Assembly: GCA_947259045.1 (NCBI GenBank)
Contig: CAMYKZ010000001.1
Location: 62,001 to 126,000 of the forward strand
Direction of reading: 5' to 3'
From: an uncultured Afifella sp.
GTDB lineage: Bacteria > Pseudomonadota > Alphaproteobacteria > Rhizobiales > Afifellaceae
DNA: 64,000 nt
A program made the translations under genes and the position numbers. Shown here one piece after another: positions 52,438 through 61,823 of the stretch. Position 1 is the stretch's first letter; every line of letters starts with the position of its first letter. The notes under the pieces were generated by a model. The model was not told where the DNA came from and did not search any database. It saw only the letters and a list, made by a program, of their open reading frames with translations.

Positions 52438-53742
52438 CTAATTCATGAATTTCGGCATCAGCCAGCGCGGCAAAGCGAGAATGACATCGGGCGCAAGGAT
52501 GACGAACATCAAGACGCCGAGCATCGGCAGCAGGATGATGACGACATCACGCAAGGCATCGACGAGGCGGACCTTGCCGATGGCGGCGGTGATCAGCAGG
52601 CACAGGCCGTAGGGCGGCGTGACCAGTCCGAAACCCAGGCTGATGACACCGATAATGGCGAAGTGAACCGGATGCATGCCGACATGCTGGGTGACAGGAA
52701 ACAGCACCGTGCCCATGATGATGATGGCGGGGATCGCGTCGATAAACATGCCGATGATCAAAAACGCCACCGCGCACATGATGCCGGTTCCGACGAGACC
52801 CAGCCCCATCGCCTCGATCTGATCGACAAGGGCGAGCGGGATCTTGAAATAGGCCAGCACCCAGCCGAACGCCGAGGCGGTGCCGATGCAGAACAGCGAG
52901 ATCGCTGCAAACCGCGCGCTGTCGTACAGGACGCCGGGCAATTGGCTCAGCGTCACCGAGCGGTAGACCATCGTGCCCAGAAACATTGAATAGACCACGG
53001 CGACGACCGAGGCTTCGGTGGGCGTGAACAGGCCGCCGACAATGCCGCCGACAATGATCAGCGGCGTCATCAGGGCAAGAGAGGCGCTGGCCGCGGCTTT
53101 CAGAAGTTCGATCAGCGTCGAGCGGTCATAGACCGGATAGCCGCGCCGCTTGGCATAGATATAGACCGTCAGCATCTGCGAGCCGGCAATCAGGATACCC
53201 GGCACGACACCGGCCAGAAACAGGCCGCCGATGGACACCGACATCAGTCCGCCCCACACCACCATCAGTATCGAGGGCGGAATAATGACGCCCATGACGC
53301 TTGAGCAGGCAGTGATCGCCACCGCAAACGAGGTGTCGTAACCCTGCTTCTTCATCTGCGGGATCAGCAGCGAACCGATGCCGGCAGCGTCAGCCGTCGA
53401 CGAACCGGAAATGCCGGCAAACAGCATCGAGACGACAACGTTGACATGGCCGAGACCGCCCGGCAGATGACCGACCATGGCGCGGGCCAGCCGCACCAGC
53501 CGGTCGGTTATGCCTGCAGAATTCATTAGGTTGGCCGCCAGAAGGAAAAACGGCACCGCCAGAAGCACAAACGCATTGTAGCTCTTGAACATTTCCCGCA
53601 ACAGCAGAACCGGTGTCAACCGGTCATCGATGAAAAACACCGGCACGACTGCAAGTCCGAGCGCAAACGCCACCGGAACGCGGAGGATAATCAGGACAGC
53701 AAAGAGGCCGAAAAGGATCGCTGCGACTTCACCGGGCCCCAT
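52438..53742 (-). CDS. dctM: TRAP transporter large permease subunit
   Basis: 434-residue DctM-type subunit with about twelve helices, including FAGISGSSTADAAGIGSLLIP and the GVIIPPSILMVVWG signature, both diagnostic. It forms the ion-coupled translocation path for a carboxylate or related anion. It starts ATG at 53742 inside the last codons of the small subunit gene (overlap of 14 bases). Confidence 0.94.
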   Translation of the reverse strand: MGPGEVAAILFGLFAVLIILRVPVAFALGLAVVPVFFIDDRLTPVLLLREMFKSYNAFVLLAVPFFLLAANLMNSAGITDRLVRLARAMVGHLPGGLGHVNVVVSMLFAGISGSSTADAAGIGSLLIPQMKKQGYDTSFAVAITACSSVMGVIIPPSILMVVWGGLMSVSIGGLFLAGVVPGILIAGSQMLTVYIYAKRRGYPVYDRSTLIELLKAAASASLALMTPLIIVGGIVGGLFTPTEASVVAVVYSMFLGTMVYRSVTLSQLPGVLYDSARFAAISLFCIGTASAFGWVLAYFKIPLALVDQIEAMGLGLVGTGIMCAVAFLIIGMFIDAIPAIIIMGTVLFPVTQHVGMHPVHFAIIGVISLGFGLVTPPYGLCLLITAAIGKVRLVDALRDVVIILLPMLGVLMFVILAPDVILALPRWLMPKFMN

Positions 53743-54223
53743 GCTGACGCTCCGTGCGGTACCGGTTGAATTCATCCCAGATCTTTTCCGCGATGAATAT
53801 CACCCAGGTGAAGCCGGCAATCGGCCAGGCAATATAGATCGACAGCATCGGAAGGCCGGAAATTTCCGACTGTTGGCGCGAACCAAGCACGGCGAAATCA
53901 TACCCCCAGACAATAAAGGTCAATGCAACGATCCCCATGACGGTATATTTGATCATCACCATGGCCAGCTCGACCCGGGGATTGGCGCTGTGCGGCAGCA
54001 CATCGACGTCAAAATGCGTACCGTCACGTACCGCAATCATCGCGCCGATCAGGATAATCCAGACGAAACAGAAACGGGCAATCTCCTCCGTCCAGATGAA
54101 ACGCGGAATGATGCCGGTATAGCGGCTGAGAATCTGCATGCTGACCGGGACGATCAAGATCGCCATCAAAACAGTCAGCACCAGCTTCAAAAGACGGTAA
54201 TAGCCGTCCAGCAGCGCGCGCAT
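53729..54223 (-). CDS. dctQ: TRAP transporter small permease subunit
   Basis: 164-residue DctQ-type protein with four transmembrane helices and the WTEEIARFCFVWIILIGA signature. It is required with DctM for uptake. The start MRALLDGYYRLLK has GGGGGA ahead. It is separated from the binding-protein gene by a hairpin, so the three genes form one operon with reduced downstream expression. Confidence 0.92.
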   Translation of the reverse strand: MRALLDGYYRLLKLVLTVLMAILIVPVSMQILSRYTGIIPRFIWTEEIARFCFVWIILIGAMIAVRDGTHFDVDVLPHSANPRVELAMVMIKYTVMGIVALTFIVWGYDFAVLGSRQQSEISGLPMLSIYIAWPIAGFTWVIFIAEKIWDEFNRYRTERQHGAR

Positions 54224-54297
54224 ATATCCCCCAATGCACAATACAGTGCCGATTGCCGGTTGATGGATTGCCGGTTATTGAAGATTGTCGGTGAACG

Positions 54298-54326
54298 CCG
54301 GCGGGATCTGGACGCTATCCCGCCGG
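54298..54326 (-). terminator. Intra-operon hairpin between dctP and dctQ
   Basis: A 10-bp perfect stem (CCGGCGGGAT with ATCCCGCCGG) around a 9-base loop lies between the binding protein and small permease genes. There is no T-tract. Such hairpins commonly protect the abundant binding-protein message and lower permease expression. Confidence 0.6.
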
Positions 54327-54338
54327 AATGTCGGATGT

Positions 54339-55316
54339 CTATTTGACCGCTTCGATCGCCATCAGCACATCGGTGGCGCCCAGTTCCTCAGCGTAGGCCT
54401 TTTTCACCGGAGCTGCCAGTTCAAGAAGCTTGTCGCGCTCGATGAACGGATGGGTGGTCAAAAGGCCCGCCGCTTCCATCGCTTTCAGCTTTTCGCTGTC
54501 CTGGCCGCTTTCAATATCGCGCCCGAGCTTGCCGGCGATCTTGCCGGCGTCGAGAACGCATTTCTGTTCCGCCTCCGACAGCCGTTCGAAAGTGGCATTG
54601 GCGAAGCCGATCGGACGCACGGTGATGGCATGGGACGTCAGCGCGATATGCGGCCCGACTTCATAGAACTTCATCTGCTCAATGCCCGCCGCTTCGTTTT
54701 CGGCTGCGTCGATGACGCCGGTCTGGATGGCGTTATAGACTTCCGAATAGGCGATCACCGACGGTGCGGCATTGATCGCCTCGAAGATCCGCGTCTGGAT
54801 CGGCGCGCCCATGACCCGCATCGGCAGGCCCTCCAGTTCCTTCATATTGGTGATCGGCCGGTTGACGATCAGCTGGCGCGTTCCGCCGCCGGCATAGCCG
54901 ATCAGCCGGACATTGGCCTTTTCAAGAACGTCGGCTGCCAGCGGCGCCAGCGCATCCTGCTCCATCACGGCGTTCCAGTGCGCAAGATCACGGAACAGGA
55001 ACGGCATGTCCATCAGCGGCGCCTGCTGGGAGAATGTCGACATGTGCGACGGGCTGACGATGGCGTAATCCACCGCGATGCCCTGGCTCATATTCTCAAA
55101 ATAATCTTTCTCAAGACCCAGTTCGGAATTGAGATGCAGATCGAATTCAAGCGACCCGCCGGAACAGGCCGAAGCTTCTTCGGCGAATTTGCGCAGCGCT
55201 TTGGTAAAAGCATGATTGTCATCGAACTGAACCGCGCCGGTCAGTTTGACAGCATGGGCAGGCACCACCGCGAAAGCGGCCAGGGCGCATCCGAGTACCA
55301 GTTTTCTCAGGCTCAT
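54339..55316 (-). CDS. dctP: TRAP transporter substrate-binding protein
   Basis: 325-residue DctP-family periplasmic protein with signal peptide (LVLGCALAAFAVVPAHA). Conserved pieces are the ligand Arg region in LPMRVMGAPIQTRIFEAI and the AYSEVYNAIQTGVIDAAENE segment. The ligand is unknown (C4-dicarboxylate, keto acid or similar). AAAGGAGG precedes the ATG. First gene of the dctPQM operon. Confidence 0.93.
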   Translation of the reverse strand: MSLRKLVLGCALAAFAVVPAHAVKLTGAVQFDDNHAFTKALRKFAEEASACSGGSLEFDLHLNSELGLEKDYFENMSQGIAVDYAIVSPSHMSTFSQQAPLMDMPFLFRDLAHWNAVMEQDALAPLAADVLEKANVRLIGYAGGGTRQLIVNRPITNMKELEGLPMRVMGAPIQTRIFEAINAAPSVIAYSEVYNAIQTGVIDAAENEAAGIEQMKFYEVGPHIALTSHAITVRPIGFANATFERLSEAEQKCVLDAGKIAGKLGRDIESGQDSEKLKAMEAAGLLTTHPFIERDKLLELAAPVKKAYAEELGATDVLMAIEAVK

Positions 55317-55705
55317 TGGGTTTCCTCCTTTATGTGCGGATCAGTGCGGCTCCATCTTTTTGCAGTGAATTATCGCAGCCCGCTCCGGCCAGAATAATTT
55401 TTGTGCGGCTCGTGTCCACCGAATTCTTTTCGTCACGGAATGCAGCGGCCGGCAGCCGGCAGCCCGGTCCGTCCTCAAATGTGCAATTCACGCCCGCGCC
55501 GGCACGATTGCCAGAGTACGATTGCCAGACTGGGATCCGTTGGCCTGCGCCTGTAAAAATGCCAGCACGGAAAGCCATTCGTTTACGCGCCGAGCATTGC
55601 AGATCCCAGGTCAACGTCTATGTTTGAACATCAAGAATAGTGCCCGGCGGAAGTGGACCGGCCTCCGAAGCGCCTTGATGCCTTCCGCCGAAACAGGAGC
55701 AGACG
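55317..55705. other. Divergent control region with a 14-bp tandem repeat
   Basis: 389 bases between the dctP gene and the cupin gene, reading in opposite directions. At 55504-55531 ACGATTGCCAGAGT is followed directly by ACGATTGCCAGACT, a tandem repeat with two mismatches at the end. No gene or clear terminator is visible. The repeat may be an operator, which is inference. Confidence 0.45.
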
Positions 55706-56386
55706 ATGAACATCAATGCAGACTTTTCCAAACGCGCAGTGGTGCATGCCGACCGGCTGAATTGGGTGCCCTCGCCGATGGCCGGCGTCGAGCGGCGGAT
55801 GCTGGACAGGATCGGCGACGAGGTGGCGCGGGCGACGAGCATCGTGCGCTACGCGCCGGGCAGCGCCTTTTCCGCCCACGTGCATACCGGCGGCGAGGAA
55901 TATCTGGTGCTTGAGGGCGTCTTCCAGGACGAGCACGGCGATTTCCCGGCCGGTTCCTATGTCCGCAACCCGCCGCAATCCTCGCACACGCCGCGTTCCG
56001 ACGAGGGCGCGACGATCCTGGTCAAGCTCTGGCAGTTCGACATGGACGACCGGACCCAGATCCACGTTGACACCAATGTGCAGACGCCGGTCGCCGATCC
56101 GGCCCGTCCCGGCGTTTCGGTAATTCCGCTGTTCCAGGACACACTGGAAGAGGTTCTCATTGAAATCTGGAGCCCCGGCGCGGCAATCGGCATACCGGAC
56201 CATCGGGGTCTTGAAATCTTTGTACTCAATGGCGGGTTTTCCGAGGCCGGTGAAGATTTTGCGAAAAATTCGTGGCTGCGACTGCCGGCGGGCTACGAAT
56301 TTTCGGCAATAGCCGCTCGGGACGGCGCACGGATCTGGCTGAAGCGGGATCATCTGGCGACGACCCCAGCCGCACCGGCGCAATAA
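55706..56386 (+). CDS. Double-cupin protein of the ChrR type
   Basis: 226 residues with two cupin domains. The first keeps metal-ligand residues (HVHTGGEEYLVLEG and the SSHTP His), the second is degenerate (HRGLEIFVLNGG). The pattern is that of ChrR-like cupins, which in anti-sigma factors bind zinc, but the N-terminal anti-sigma domain is absent here. GGAGCAGACG precedes the ATG. The next gene starts 4 bases after its stop. Confidence 0.82.
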   Translation: MNINADFSKRAVVHADRLNWVPSPMAGVERRMLDRIGDEVARATSIVRYAPGSAFSAHVHTGGEEYLVLEGVFQDEHGDFPAGSYVRNPPQSSHTPRSDEGATILVKLWQFDMDDRTQIHVDTNVQTPVADPARPGVSVIPLFQDTLEEVLIEIWSPGAAIGIPDHRGLEIFVLNGGFSEAGEDFAKNSWLRLPAGYEFSAIAARDGARIWLKRDHLATTPAAPAQ

Positions 56387-56389
56387 TCG

Positions 56390-57490
56390 ATGCAGACGGA
56401 TGTTCTGATTGCCGGCGGCGGCCTTGCCGGACTGGCGCTTGCCGACCGGCTTGAACAGGCCGGCATCGATTACCGGCTTGTCGAGGCCCGGCGGAGGTTC
56501 GGCGGCCGGGTGCTGAGCGCTCAGGCAGGTTCGACGGGGTTCGATCTCGGCCCGGCCTGGTTCTGGCCCGAGCAGCCGCGCATGGCCAAACTCGCCCGGC
56601 GGCTGAACCTGACGGTCTTTGAGCAATATGCCGAGGGCGATATCGTCAGCGAAGACCCGCACGGACACACCACGCGCGGCATGGGCTGGGCCCCGATGCA
56701 GGAATCTTACCGGATTGACGGCGGCATATCGCGGATGACCGACGGGCTGGCCGCCGGCCTGCCGAACGGACGCGCGCAGACCAGTGCGCGACTGGCAAGC
56801 CTCGCCTGGAACGGAGCGTCGATCGAGGCCGGTCTCGACGGAGAGGACGGAACGGCACCGATCACCGCCGGACATGTCGTGCTGGCGCTGCCGCCGAGGG
56901 TGGCGGCTGAGACGATTGCATTTTCGCCTGCCCTGCCCGACGACGCGCTTGATGCGATGCGGCAGATCCCGACCTGGATGGCCGGTCATGCGAAGATCAT
57001 CGCGCTTTATGACCGGCCGTTCTGGCGCCAGGCCGGGCTGTCGGGCGATGCGATGAGCCGCAAGGGGCCGATGGTCGAGATTCACGACGCATCGCCTGCC
57101 GAGGGCGGTCCCTATGCGCTGTTCGGATTTGTCGGTTTTCCCGCCGGCGTGCGCGCGGCGCACCAGGACGAGATGCTGATTATGGCCCGCGATCAGCTGA
57201 CGCGGCTTTTCGGAGCGGACGCGGCCAGCCCGAAGGAGATTGTCCTTCAGGACTGGGCGCAGGATCCGCTGACGGCAACCCTGGCCGATCATACGCCCGG
57301 CGGGTTGCATCCCGTCTATGGGCGTCCGCGCGCCCTTGCCGATCTGTGGGACGGGCATCTGATCATGGGATCAACGGAGGTCGCCGCTCAGTTCGGCGGT
57401 TTCCTGGAAGGCGCGCTGGCGGCCGCCGACGATGTGTTCGCACTGCTTCAGAAGAGCGGCGTGGCAGAAATGGCAGGTCCTTCTGTCTAA
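56390..57490 (+). CDS. FAD-dependent amine-oxidase-type oxidoreductase
   Basis: 366-residue flavoprotein with the FAD-binding DVLIAGGGLAGLALADRLE, the GGRVLSA motif and the C-terminal VYGRPRALADLWDGHLIMGSTE region of the monoamine-oxidase superfamily. The substrate is unknown. The gene directly follows the ChrR-type cupin gene and is surely cotranscribed with it, which suggests that the cupin is a partner, processing enzyme or sensor for the same pathway. Confidence 0.88.
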   Translation: MQTDVLIAGGGLAGLALADRLEQAGIDYRLVEARRRFGGRVLSAQAGSTGFDLGPAWFWPEQPRMAKLARRLNLTVFEQYAEGDIVSEDPHGHTTRGMGWAPMQESYRIDGGISRMTDGLAAGLPNGRAQTSARLASLAWNGASIEAGLDGEDGTAPITAGHVVLALPPRVAAETIAFSPALPDDALDAMRQIPTWMAGHAKIIALYDRPFWRQAGLSGDAMSRKGPMVEIHDASPAEGGPYALFGFVGFPAGVRAAHQDEMLIMARDQLTRLFGADAASPKEIVLQDWAQDPLTATLADHTPGGLHPVYGRPRALADLWDGHLIMGSTEVAAQFGGFLEGALAAADDVFALLQKSGVAEMAGPSV

Positions 57491-57607
57491 CCGTCCGGCC
57501 TGCGTTGTATTGTGAAACCTGGCCATATGATTTGAACCTTTGCGGCCGCTCCTGCATCCAATGATGAATAACAGGCACTGTCGAGCCTGTATCTGCCGGA
57601 GCAGGAC

Positions 57608-57958
57608 ATGATGAAAAAAGCACTTCGCCTTTCGCTTGCAGGCGTTGGCCTGCTGGTGACGATTGCCCCGCTGCAGGCCGCGCTGCCATACATCTGCAAA
57701 CCGGCGGTGAAAGCCACTGGCGAGGACAATACTCATGCTCTTGCGGAGAAAAGAGCCCGGATCAACTGGCGCACCCAGGTTATCGACCAGTACGGCACGG
57801 CCTTCCTGAAACACCGCGCCGGCATCTCGGATGGTTGCACTCAGGGGTTTGAGCCCCGCTGGCGTTGCACTTATCGGGCGAAACCCTGCAAGGACCCGGC
57901 GCCGGGCAACAGCAATGTTCCGGTCATCAAAAGCCCGGGGATCGGGACGATCCGCTGA
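57608..57958 (+). CDS. Small exported protein, unknown
   Basis: 116 residues with a signal peptide (LRLSLAGVGLLVTIAPLQAA) and four Cys in the mature part, probably disulfide-bonded. The basic mature part ends in a Pro/Gly-rich tail. No family recognised. An ATG-ATG pair with GGAGCAGGAC ahead sets the start. Confidence 0.75.
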   Translation: MMKKALRLSLAGVGLLVTIAPLQAALPYICKPAVKATGEDNTHALAEKRARINWRTQVIDQYGTAFLKHRAGISDGCTQGFEPRWRCTYRAKPCKDPAPGNSNVPVIKSPGIGTIR

Positions 57959-58019
57959 CACCGCAACCCGAACGGAAATCCTGAACACTCAATGCATGAC
58001 CTACCCGACGAGATGCTGC

Positions 58020-61000
58020 TCACGCCGCCTTGCTGCTCCGGCCCTTGCCGGCCGTCCTACCACTTTGCCCGAACAGTTCCTCAGCCAGCGCCTTTGCGCC
58101 GCCGAGATCCATCTTGCCGGTGCCGAGCATCGGGATGGCGTCGACACACAAAACCGTCTTGGGCACCATGATCTCAGCCACGCCCTTCGATCTGGCATGT
58201 TTCGCCAAATCGCGCGCATCGGCGCGTTCGGCTTCCGTCAGCAGGATTACCTGTTCGCCCTTCTTGTCGTGCGGCAGGGCGACGGCGATGCATTGTGCAT
58301 CCGGCCAGACTTCACCGGCCAGAATTTCGGTGGCCGCCAGCGAGACCATTTCGCCGCCGATCTTGGCGAACCGCTTGGCCCGGCCATTGATGGAGATGAA
58401 ACCGGCATCGTCGATGGTGACGATATCGCCGGTATCGTGCCAACCCTCGTGCGGCGGTTCGATCACGCCGGGATTATCGGCTTTCAAATAACCCAGCATG
58501 ACGTTCGGGCCGCGAACATGCAGACGCCCGCCCTCGTCAACGCCCTCGACCGGATCAAGCCGGGTTTCCATCGCCGGCAACAACCGCCCGGCACTGCCCG
58601 GCTGGTTGTTCATCGGCGTGTTGATCGACAGAACCGGCGCCGTCTCCGTGGTGCCGTAGCCCTCCAGAATGCGTACGCCGAATTTTTCCGCCCAGGCGGC
58701 CCGGGTTTCCGGCCGCACCCGCTCAGCGCCGGCAAAGACATAACGCAGCGAATAGAAATCATAGGCGTGGGCCATGCGGGCGTAACCGGACAGGAATGTG
58801 TCGGTGCCGAACATGATGGTCGCATTGGTGTCGTAGGCGATCTCCGGCACGATGCGGTAATGCAGCGGCGAGGGATAGAAGAAGATCTTCACGCCGGACA
58901 GGAGCGGCAGCAGCGTGCCCGCCGTCAGACCGAAGGAATGGAATATCGGCAAGGCGTTCAGAACCGTGTCCTGGGCGGAGAAATCGATCAGGGTCGAAAC
59001 CTGGTAGCGGTTCGCCTGGATGTTTTTGTGCGACAGAACCACGCCCTTGGGCAGGCCTTCCGAACCCGACGTGAAGAGCACCACCGCCTCGCCCTCCGGC
59101 TTTGCCCGGTGGCCGCCGGTCAGCCTGAGGCCGAACCTCGGGAACCGCGCCTTGAAAGCGGCCCACAGTTTGGCCGGCAGACTGATTTCATCGCGCAGAT
59201 CCTCCAGATAGATCACTTTCGCCTTGCCGGCGATGACATCGACCAGCGGACCAAGTTTGCCGATTTCGACAAAGCGGCGCGAGGTGATAACCGTCCTGAC
59301 TTCCGCAGCCGTCAGCGCTGCGTCAATGCCCGCAGCACCTGCTGTGAAATTGAGCATGGCCGGGGTGCGGTTATAAGCGTGGCAGGCAAAAAACGAGACC
59401 AGAGCGGCCGATGAGTTGGGGAGCAGAAGGCCGAGGCGGCTTTCCGGCTCACTGATGTCGGCGAATTTTTTGCCCAGCGCAAATGCGCCAGTGATGATGC
59501 GCCGGTAGCCGATCGGGTTTCGCTCGATATCTTCCACCACCTTGCGCTTGCCGTGCACCGAACCGGCATCGATCAGCGCGTTGAACAGGGTCTGGTCCAG
59601 ATTGCTGGTCTCAAACACCATGTCGGTCATGACATCGTGCAGCCGGCGGCTCGCCCAGGCGCGGCGCGCCCGGCCGAACAGGTCTTCCGGCACGACGATG
59701 GTGCGTTTCGCCAACACCGTCAGCCTGACCTTCGGCAGCCATTTCAGCGGCAGTTTGCCGGACAGTCTTGAAAACTTGGAGAATTGCGCGCCGTCGATAC
59801 GCACCGGGATGATCGGCGCTTCGGCCTTGGCGGCAATCATCGCCGGGCCGTCATAGACCTTCATCAGCGAGCCGGTCACCGTCAGCCGCCCTTCCGGGAA
59901 GATCACCAGCCGGCGGCCCTCGTCGCGCACGATCTTGACCATCTTGCGCACCGAAAACGGGCTGGCCGGATCGACCGGAACCAGATCGAAGAACAGGAAC
60001 GCCGGTTTGACCCACCAGGCTTTGGCAATGTGGGTGTTGATGGCGAACGCCGGTTTGCCGGGCAGCAGGCAGCCGAGCAGGATCGCGTCGAGGAACGAGG
60101 TGTGATTGGCGATGACGACGGCCGGTTCGGAACCGTCGCCATAGGCTTCGATATTGTCCACCCGGGCCCGGAACAGGAATTTGACCAGGGTCGCGCCCAG
60201 CGCCTTGACGACCTCGTCCGGCAGGAGCTTGATGACATAAAGCGCAACGCCGATATTGACGACGCCGAGCACCACGAGCACGGAGACGACATTGAGGCCG
60301 GCGCTGACGGCTAGCGTGCTGGCGGCAGAGACGGCCACCATCATCGTGGCAGAGATGATGTTGCTGCCGGCAATCGCCGTGGAGCGGGTTTCATCGTCGG
60401 CCTGGGATTGCAGGATGGCATAGAGCGGCACGGTAAAAAACCCGCCGAAGGCGGCAATTGCGATCATGTCGAGGACGACGCGCAGGCCGGCCCATGACGA
60501 CAGGAAGGTGACGATGCCGATATCGCTGAGGCCGGCGCTCACAGCAGAATATGCATGGGTTGCGGCGGCAAGGTCGATCAGGAAGATCGCCATGCCGAAC
60601 GCGCCGAGCGGCACATGGCGGGCGGAAATTTCGCCCTTCAGCATGCGCGCTACCACAGCGGTGCCGATGGCGATGCCGACGACAAAGGCGGCGATCAGGA
60701 TGTTGGCGACATTGGCGGAAACATTGAGGTTCGACTTTGCGACATCGGGAAAGATCGTGATCACCACCAGGCCGACGGAGAAAAACCAGGCCAGACCGAT
60801 GGAGGACCGGAACAGCTTGACCTTGGCAAACACAGTTTTGATCGCGCTGAGCGATGTGGTGACGGGGTTCAGATCAACGGTTCCATCAGCCTGCAGCGGC
60901 AGCGCCGCCGGGATCGAACGGCTGACGGCATAAGAGATGACGGAGAGTACGAACAGGGTGCCGACGACCACTGCGATCTGATCGTTGCCGGCCAGAAATC

Positions 61001-61490
61001 CGCCGAACAGCAGACCGAGCAGGGTTGCCATGAAGGTCGACGATTCCAGCCAGGCATTGGCGTCGATCAACTGATCCTCGCGCAGAACCTGGGGCAGGAT
61101 GGAATATTTCGCCGGGCCGAAAAACGCCGACTGGGTGGAATAGGCAAACAGGCACGCCAGGATCATCGGCACCAGTTCGAAATAGAGTGCGATGCCGGCA
61201 AGGCTCGCCAGGACGATTTCCGTCACTCGCGTCCAGCGGATGATCTTCGCCTTGTCGAACCGGTCCGACAAAGCGCCGGCAAGGCCTGAGGCGACCATGA
61301 ACGGCGCAACATAGACGATTGCGCCGATCAGCAGCGCAGTCTCCTTGTCGAGCCCGGCCAGTGTCAGGCCGCCATAGGCAACGAGAAACGTAAAGGCGCT
61401 TTTCAGCACATTGTCGTTGAAGGCGCCGATCCACTGGGTAATGAACAGCGGCAGAAATGTTTTGTCTCTGAAAAGAGCTGGCATGGACAT
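58020..61490 (-). CDS. aas: LplT-PlsC-Aas fusion (lysophospholipid flippase, acyltransferase, acyl-ACP synthetase)
   Basis: 1,156 residues in one protein. Residues 1-420 are an MFS-type lysophospholipid transporter (FNDNVLKSAFTFL, FFGPAKYSILPQ). Residues 430-640 are a PlsC acyltransferase with the HTSFLD motif at 463-468 and FPEGR at 531-535. Residues 660-1150 are an AMP-binding acyl-ACP/CoA synthetase with the P-loop VVLFTSGSEGLPKGVVLSHKN at about 803. It recycles lysophospholipids by import and reacylation. E. coli has LplT and Aas separate; here all three are fused, as known in other proteobacteria. Its promoter carries two palindromic operators. Confidence 0.93.
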   Translation of the reverse strand: MSMPALFRDKTFLPLFITQWIGAFNDNVLKSAFTFLVAYGGLTLAGLDKETALLIGAIVYVAPFMVASGLAGALSDRFDKAKIIRWTRVTEIVLASLAGIALYFELVPMILACLFAYSTQSAFFGPAKYSILPQVLREDQLIDANAWLESSTFMATLLGLLFGGFLAGNDQIAVVVGTLFVLSVISYAVSRSIPAALPLQADGTVDLNPVTTSLSAIKTVFAKVKLFRSSIGLAWFFSVGLVVITIFPDVAKSNLNVSANVANILIAAFVVGIAIGTAVVARMLKGEISARHVPLGAFGMAIFLIDLAAATHAYSAVSAGLSDIGIVTFLSSWAGLRVVLDMIAIAAFGGFFTVPLYAILQSQADDETRSTAIAGSNIISATMMVAVSAASTLAVSAGLNVVSVLVVLGVVNIGVALYVIKLLPDEVVKALGATLVKFLFRARVDNIEAYGDGSEPAVVIANHTSFLDAILLGCLLPGKPAFAINTHIAKAWWVKPAFLFFDLVPVDPASPFSVRKMVKIVRDEGRRLVIFPEGRLTVTGSLMKVYDGPAMIAAKAEAPIIPVRIDGAQFSKFSRLSGKLPLKWLPKVRLTVLAKRTIVVPEDLFGRARRAWASRRLHDVMTDMVFETSNLDQTLFNALIDAGSVHGKRKVVEDIERNPIGYRRIITGAFALGKKFADISEPESRLGLLLPNSSAALVSFFACHAYNRTPAMLNFTAGAAGIDAALTAAEVRTVITSRRFVEIGKLGPLVDVIAGKAKVIYLEDLRDEISLPAKLWAAFKARFPRFGLRLTGGHRAKPEGEAVVLFTSGSEGLPKGVVLSHKNIQANRYQVSTLIDFSAQDTVLNALPIFHSFGLTAGTLLPLLSGVKIFFYPSPLHYRIVPEIAYDTNATIMFGTDTFLSGYARMAHAYDFYSLRYVFAGAERVRPETRAAWAEKFGVRILEGYGTTETAPVLSINTPMNNQPGSAGRLLPAMETRLDPVEGVDEGGRLHVRGPNVMLGYLKADNPGVIEPPHEGWHDTGDIVTIDDAGFISINGRAKRFAKIGGEMVSLAATEILAGEVWPDAQCIAVALPHDKKGEQVILLTEAERADARDLAKHARSKGVAEIMVPKTVLCVDAIPMLGTGKMDLGGAKALAEELFGQSGRTAGKGRSSKAA

Positions 61491-61823
61491 GATCGACCCC
61501 CTTGGTCTCTGTCTTGCGTTACACGCATAAAGTTAAAAGTTCGATGTTCAATCAAGTGGTAAATCCACAATTTGAACATTGTTCATTTTTGCTATAGCGC
61601 ATTTTTGAACAATGTTCAATTCCTTTTTCCAGAGTCGGGATGACTGGTTAACAATGCGTTTTCCGGCCGTTTCCGGCAAATCCCGGCGAAATGCATGAAA
61701 TCTGCATGCAATCAGCAGGCAACCTGCAAGCAAACCGGGCCTCATTCGGCCAGAACGGCATTGTTCGCCGGTTCAGGGCGCACCGTGCGACAACCGAAAT
61801 GACGAAATGCACCTGAGAAAAGG
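61491..61823. other. Divergent control region of aas
   Basis: 333 bases between the aas gene and the divergent membrane-protein gene. It holds the aas promoter and two near-identical palindromes (annotated separately) in an AT-rich stretch, and a further TGTTCAA half-site at 61545-61551. No gene is seen in it. Confidence 0.5.
61573..61619 (-). promoter_or_regulatory. Double palindromic operator over the aas promoter
   Basis: TGAACATTGTTCA (61573-61585) and TTGAACAATGTTCAA (61605-61619) are palindromes with centres 33 bases apart, about three helical turns. On the minus strand TTGAAC-N17-TATAGC forms a good promoter: the second palindrome overlaps its -35 box and the first lies just downstream of the -10. 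This placement is classical for repression, probably by a TetR-type acyl-CoA- or fatty-acid-responsive regulator, whose gene is not in the window. Confidence 0.65.
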
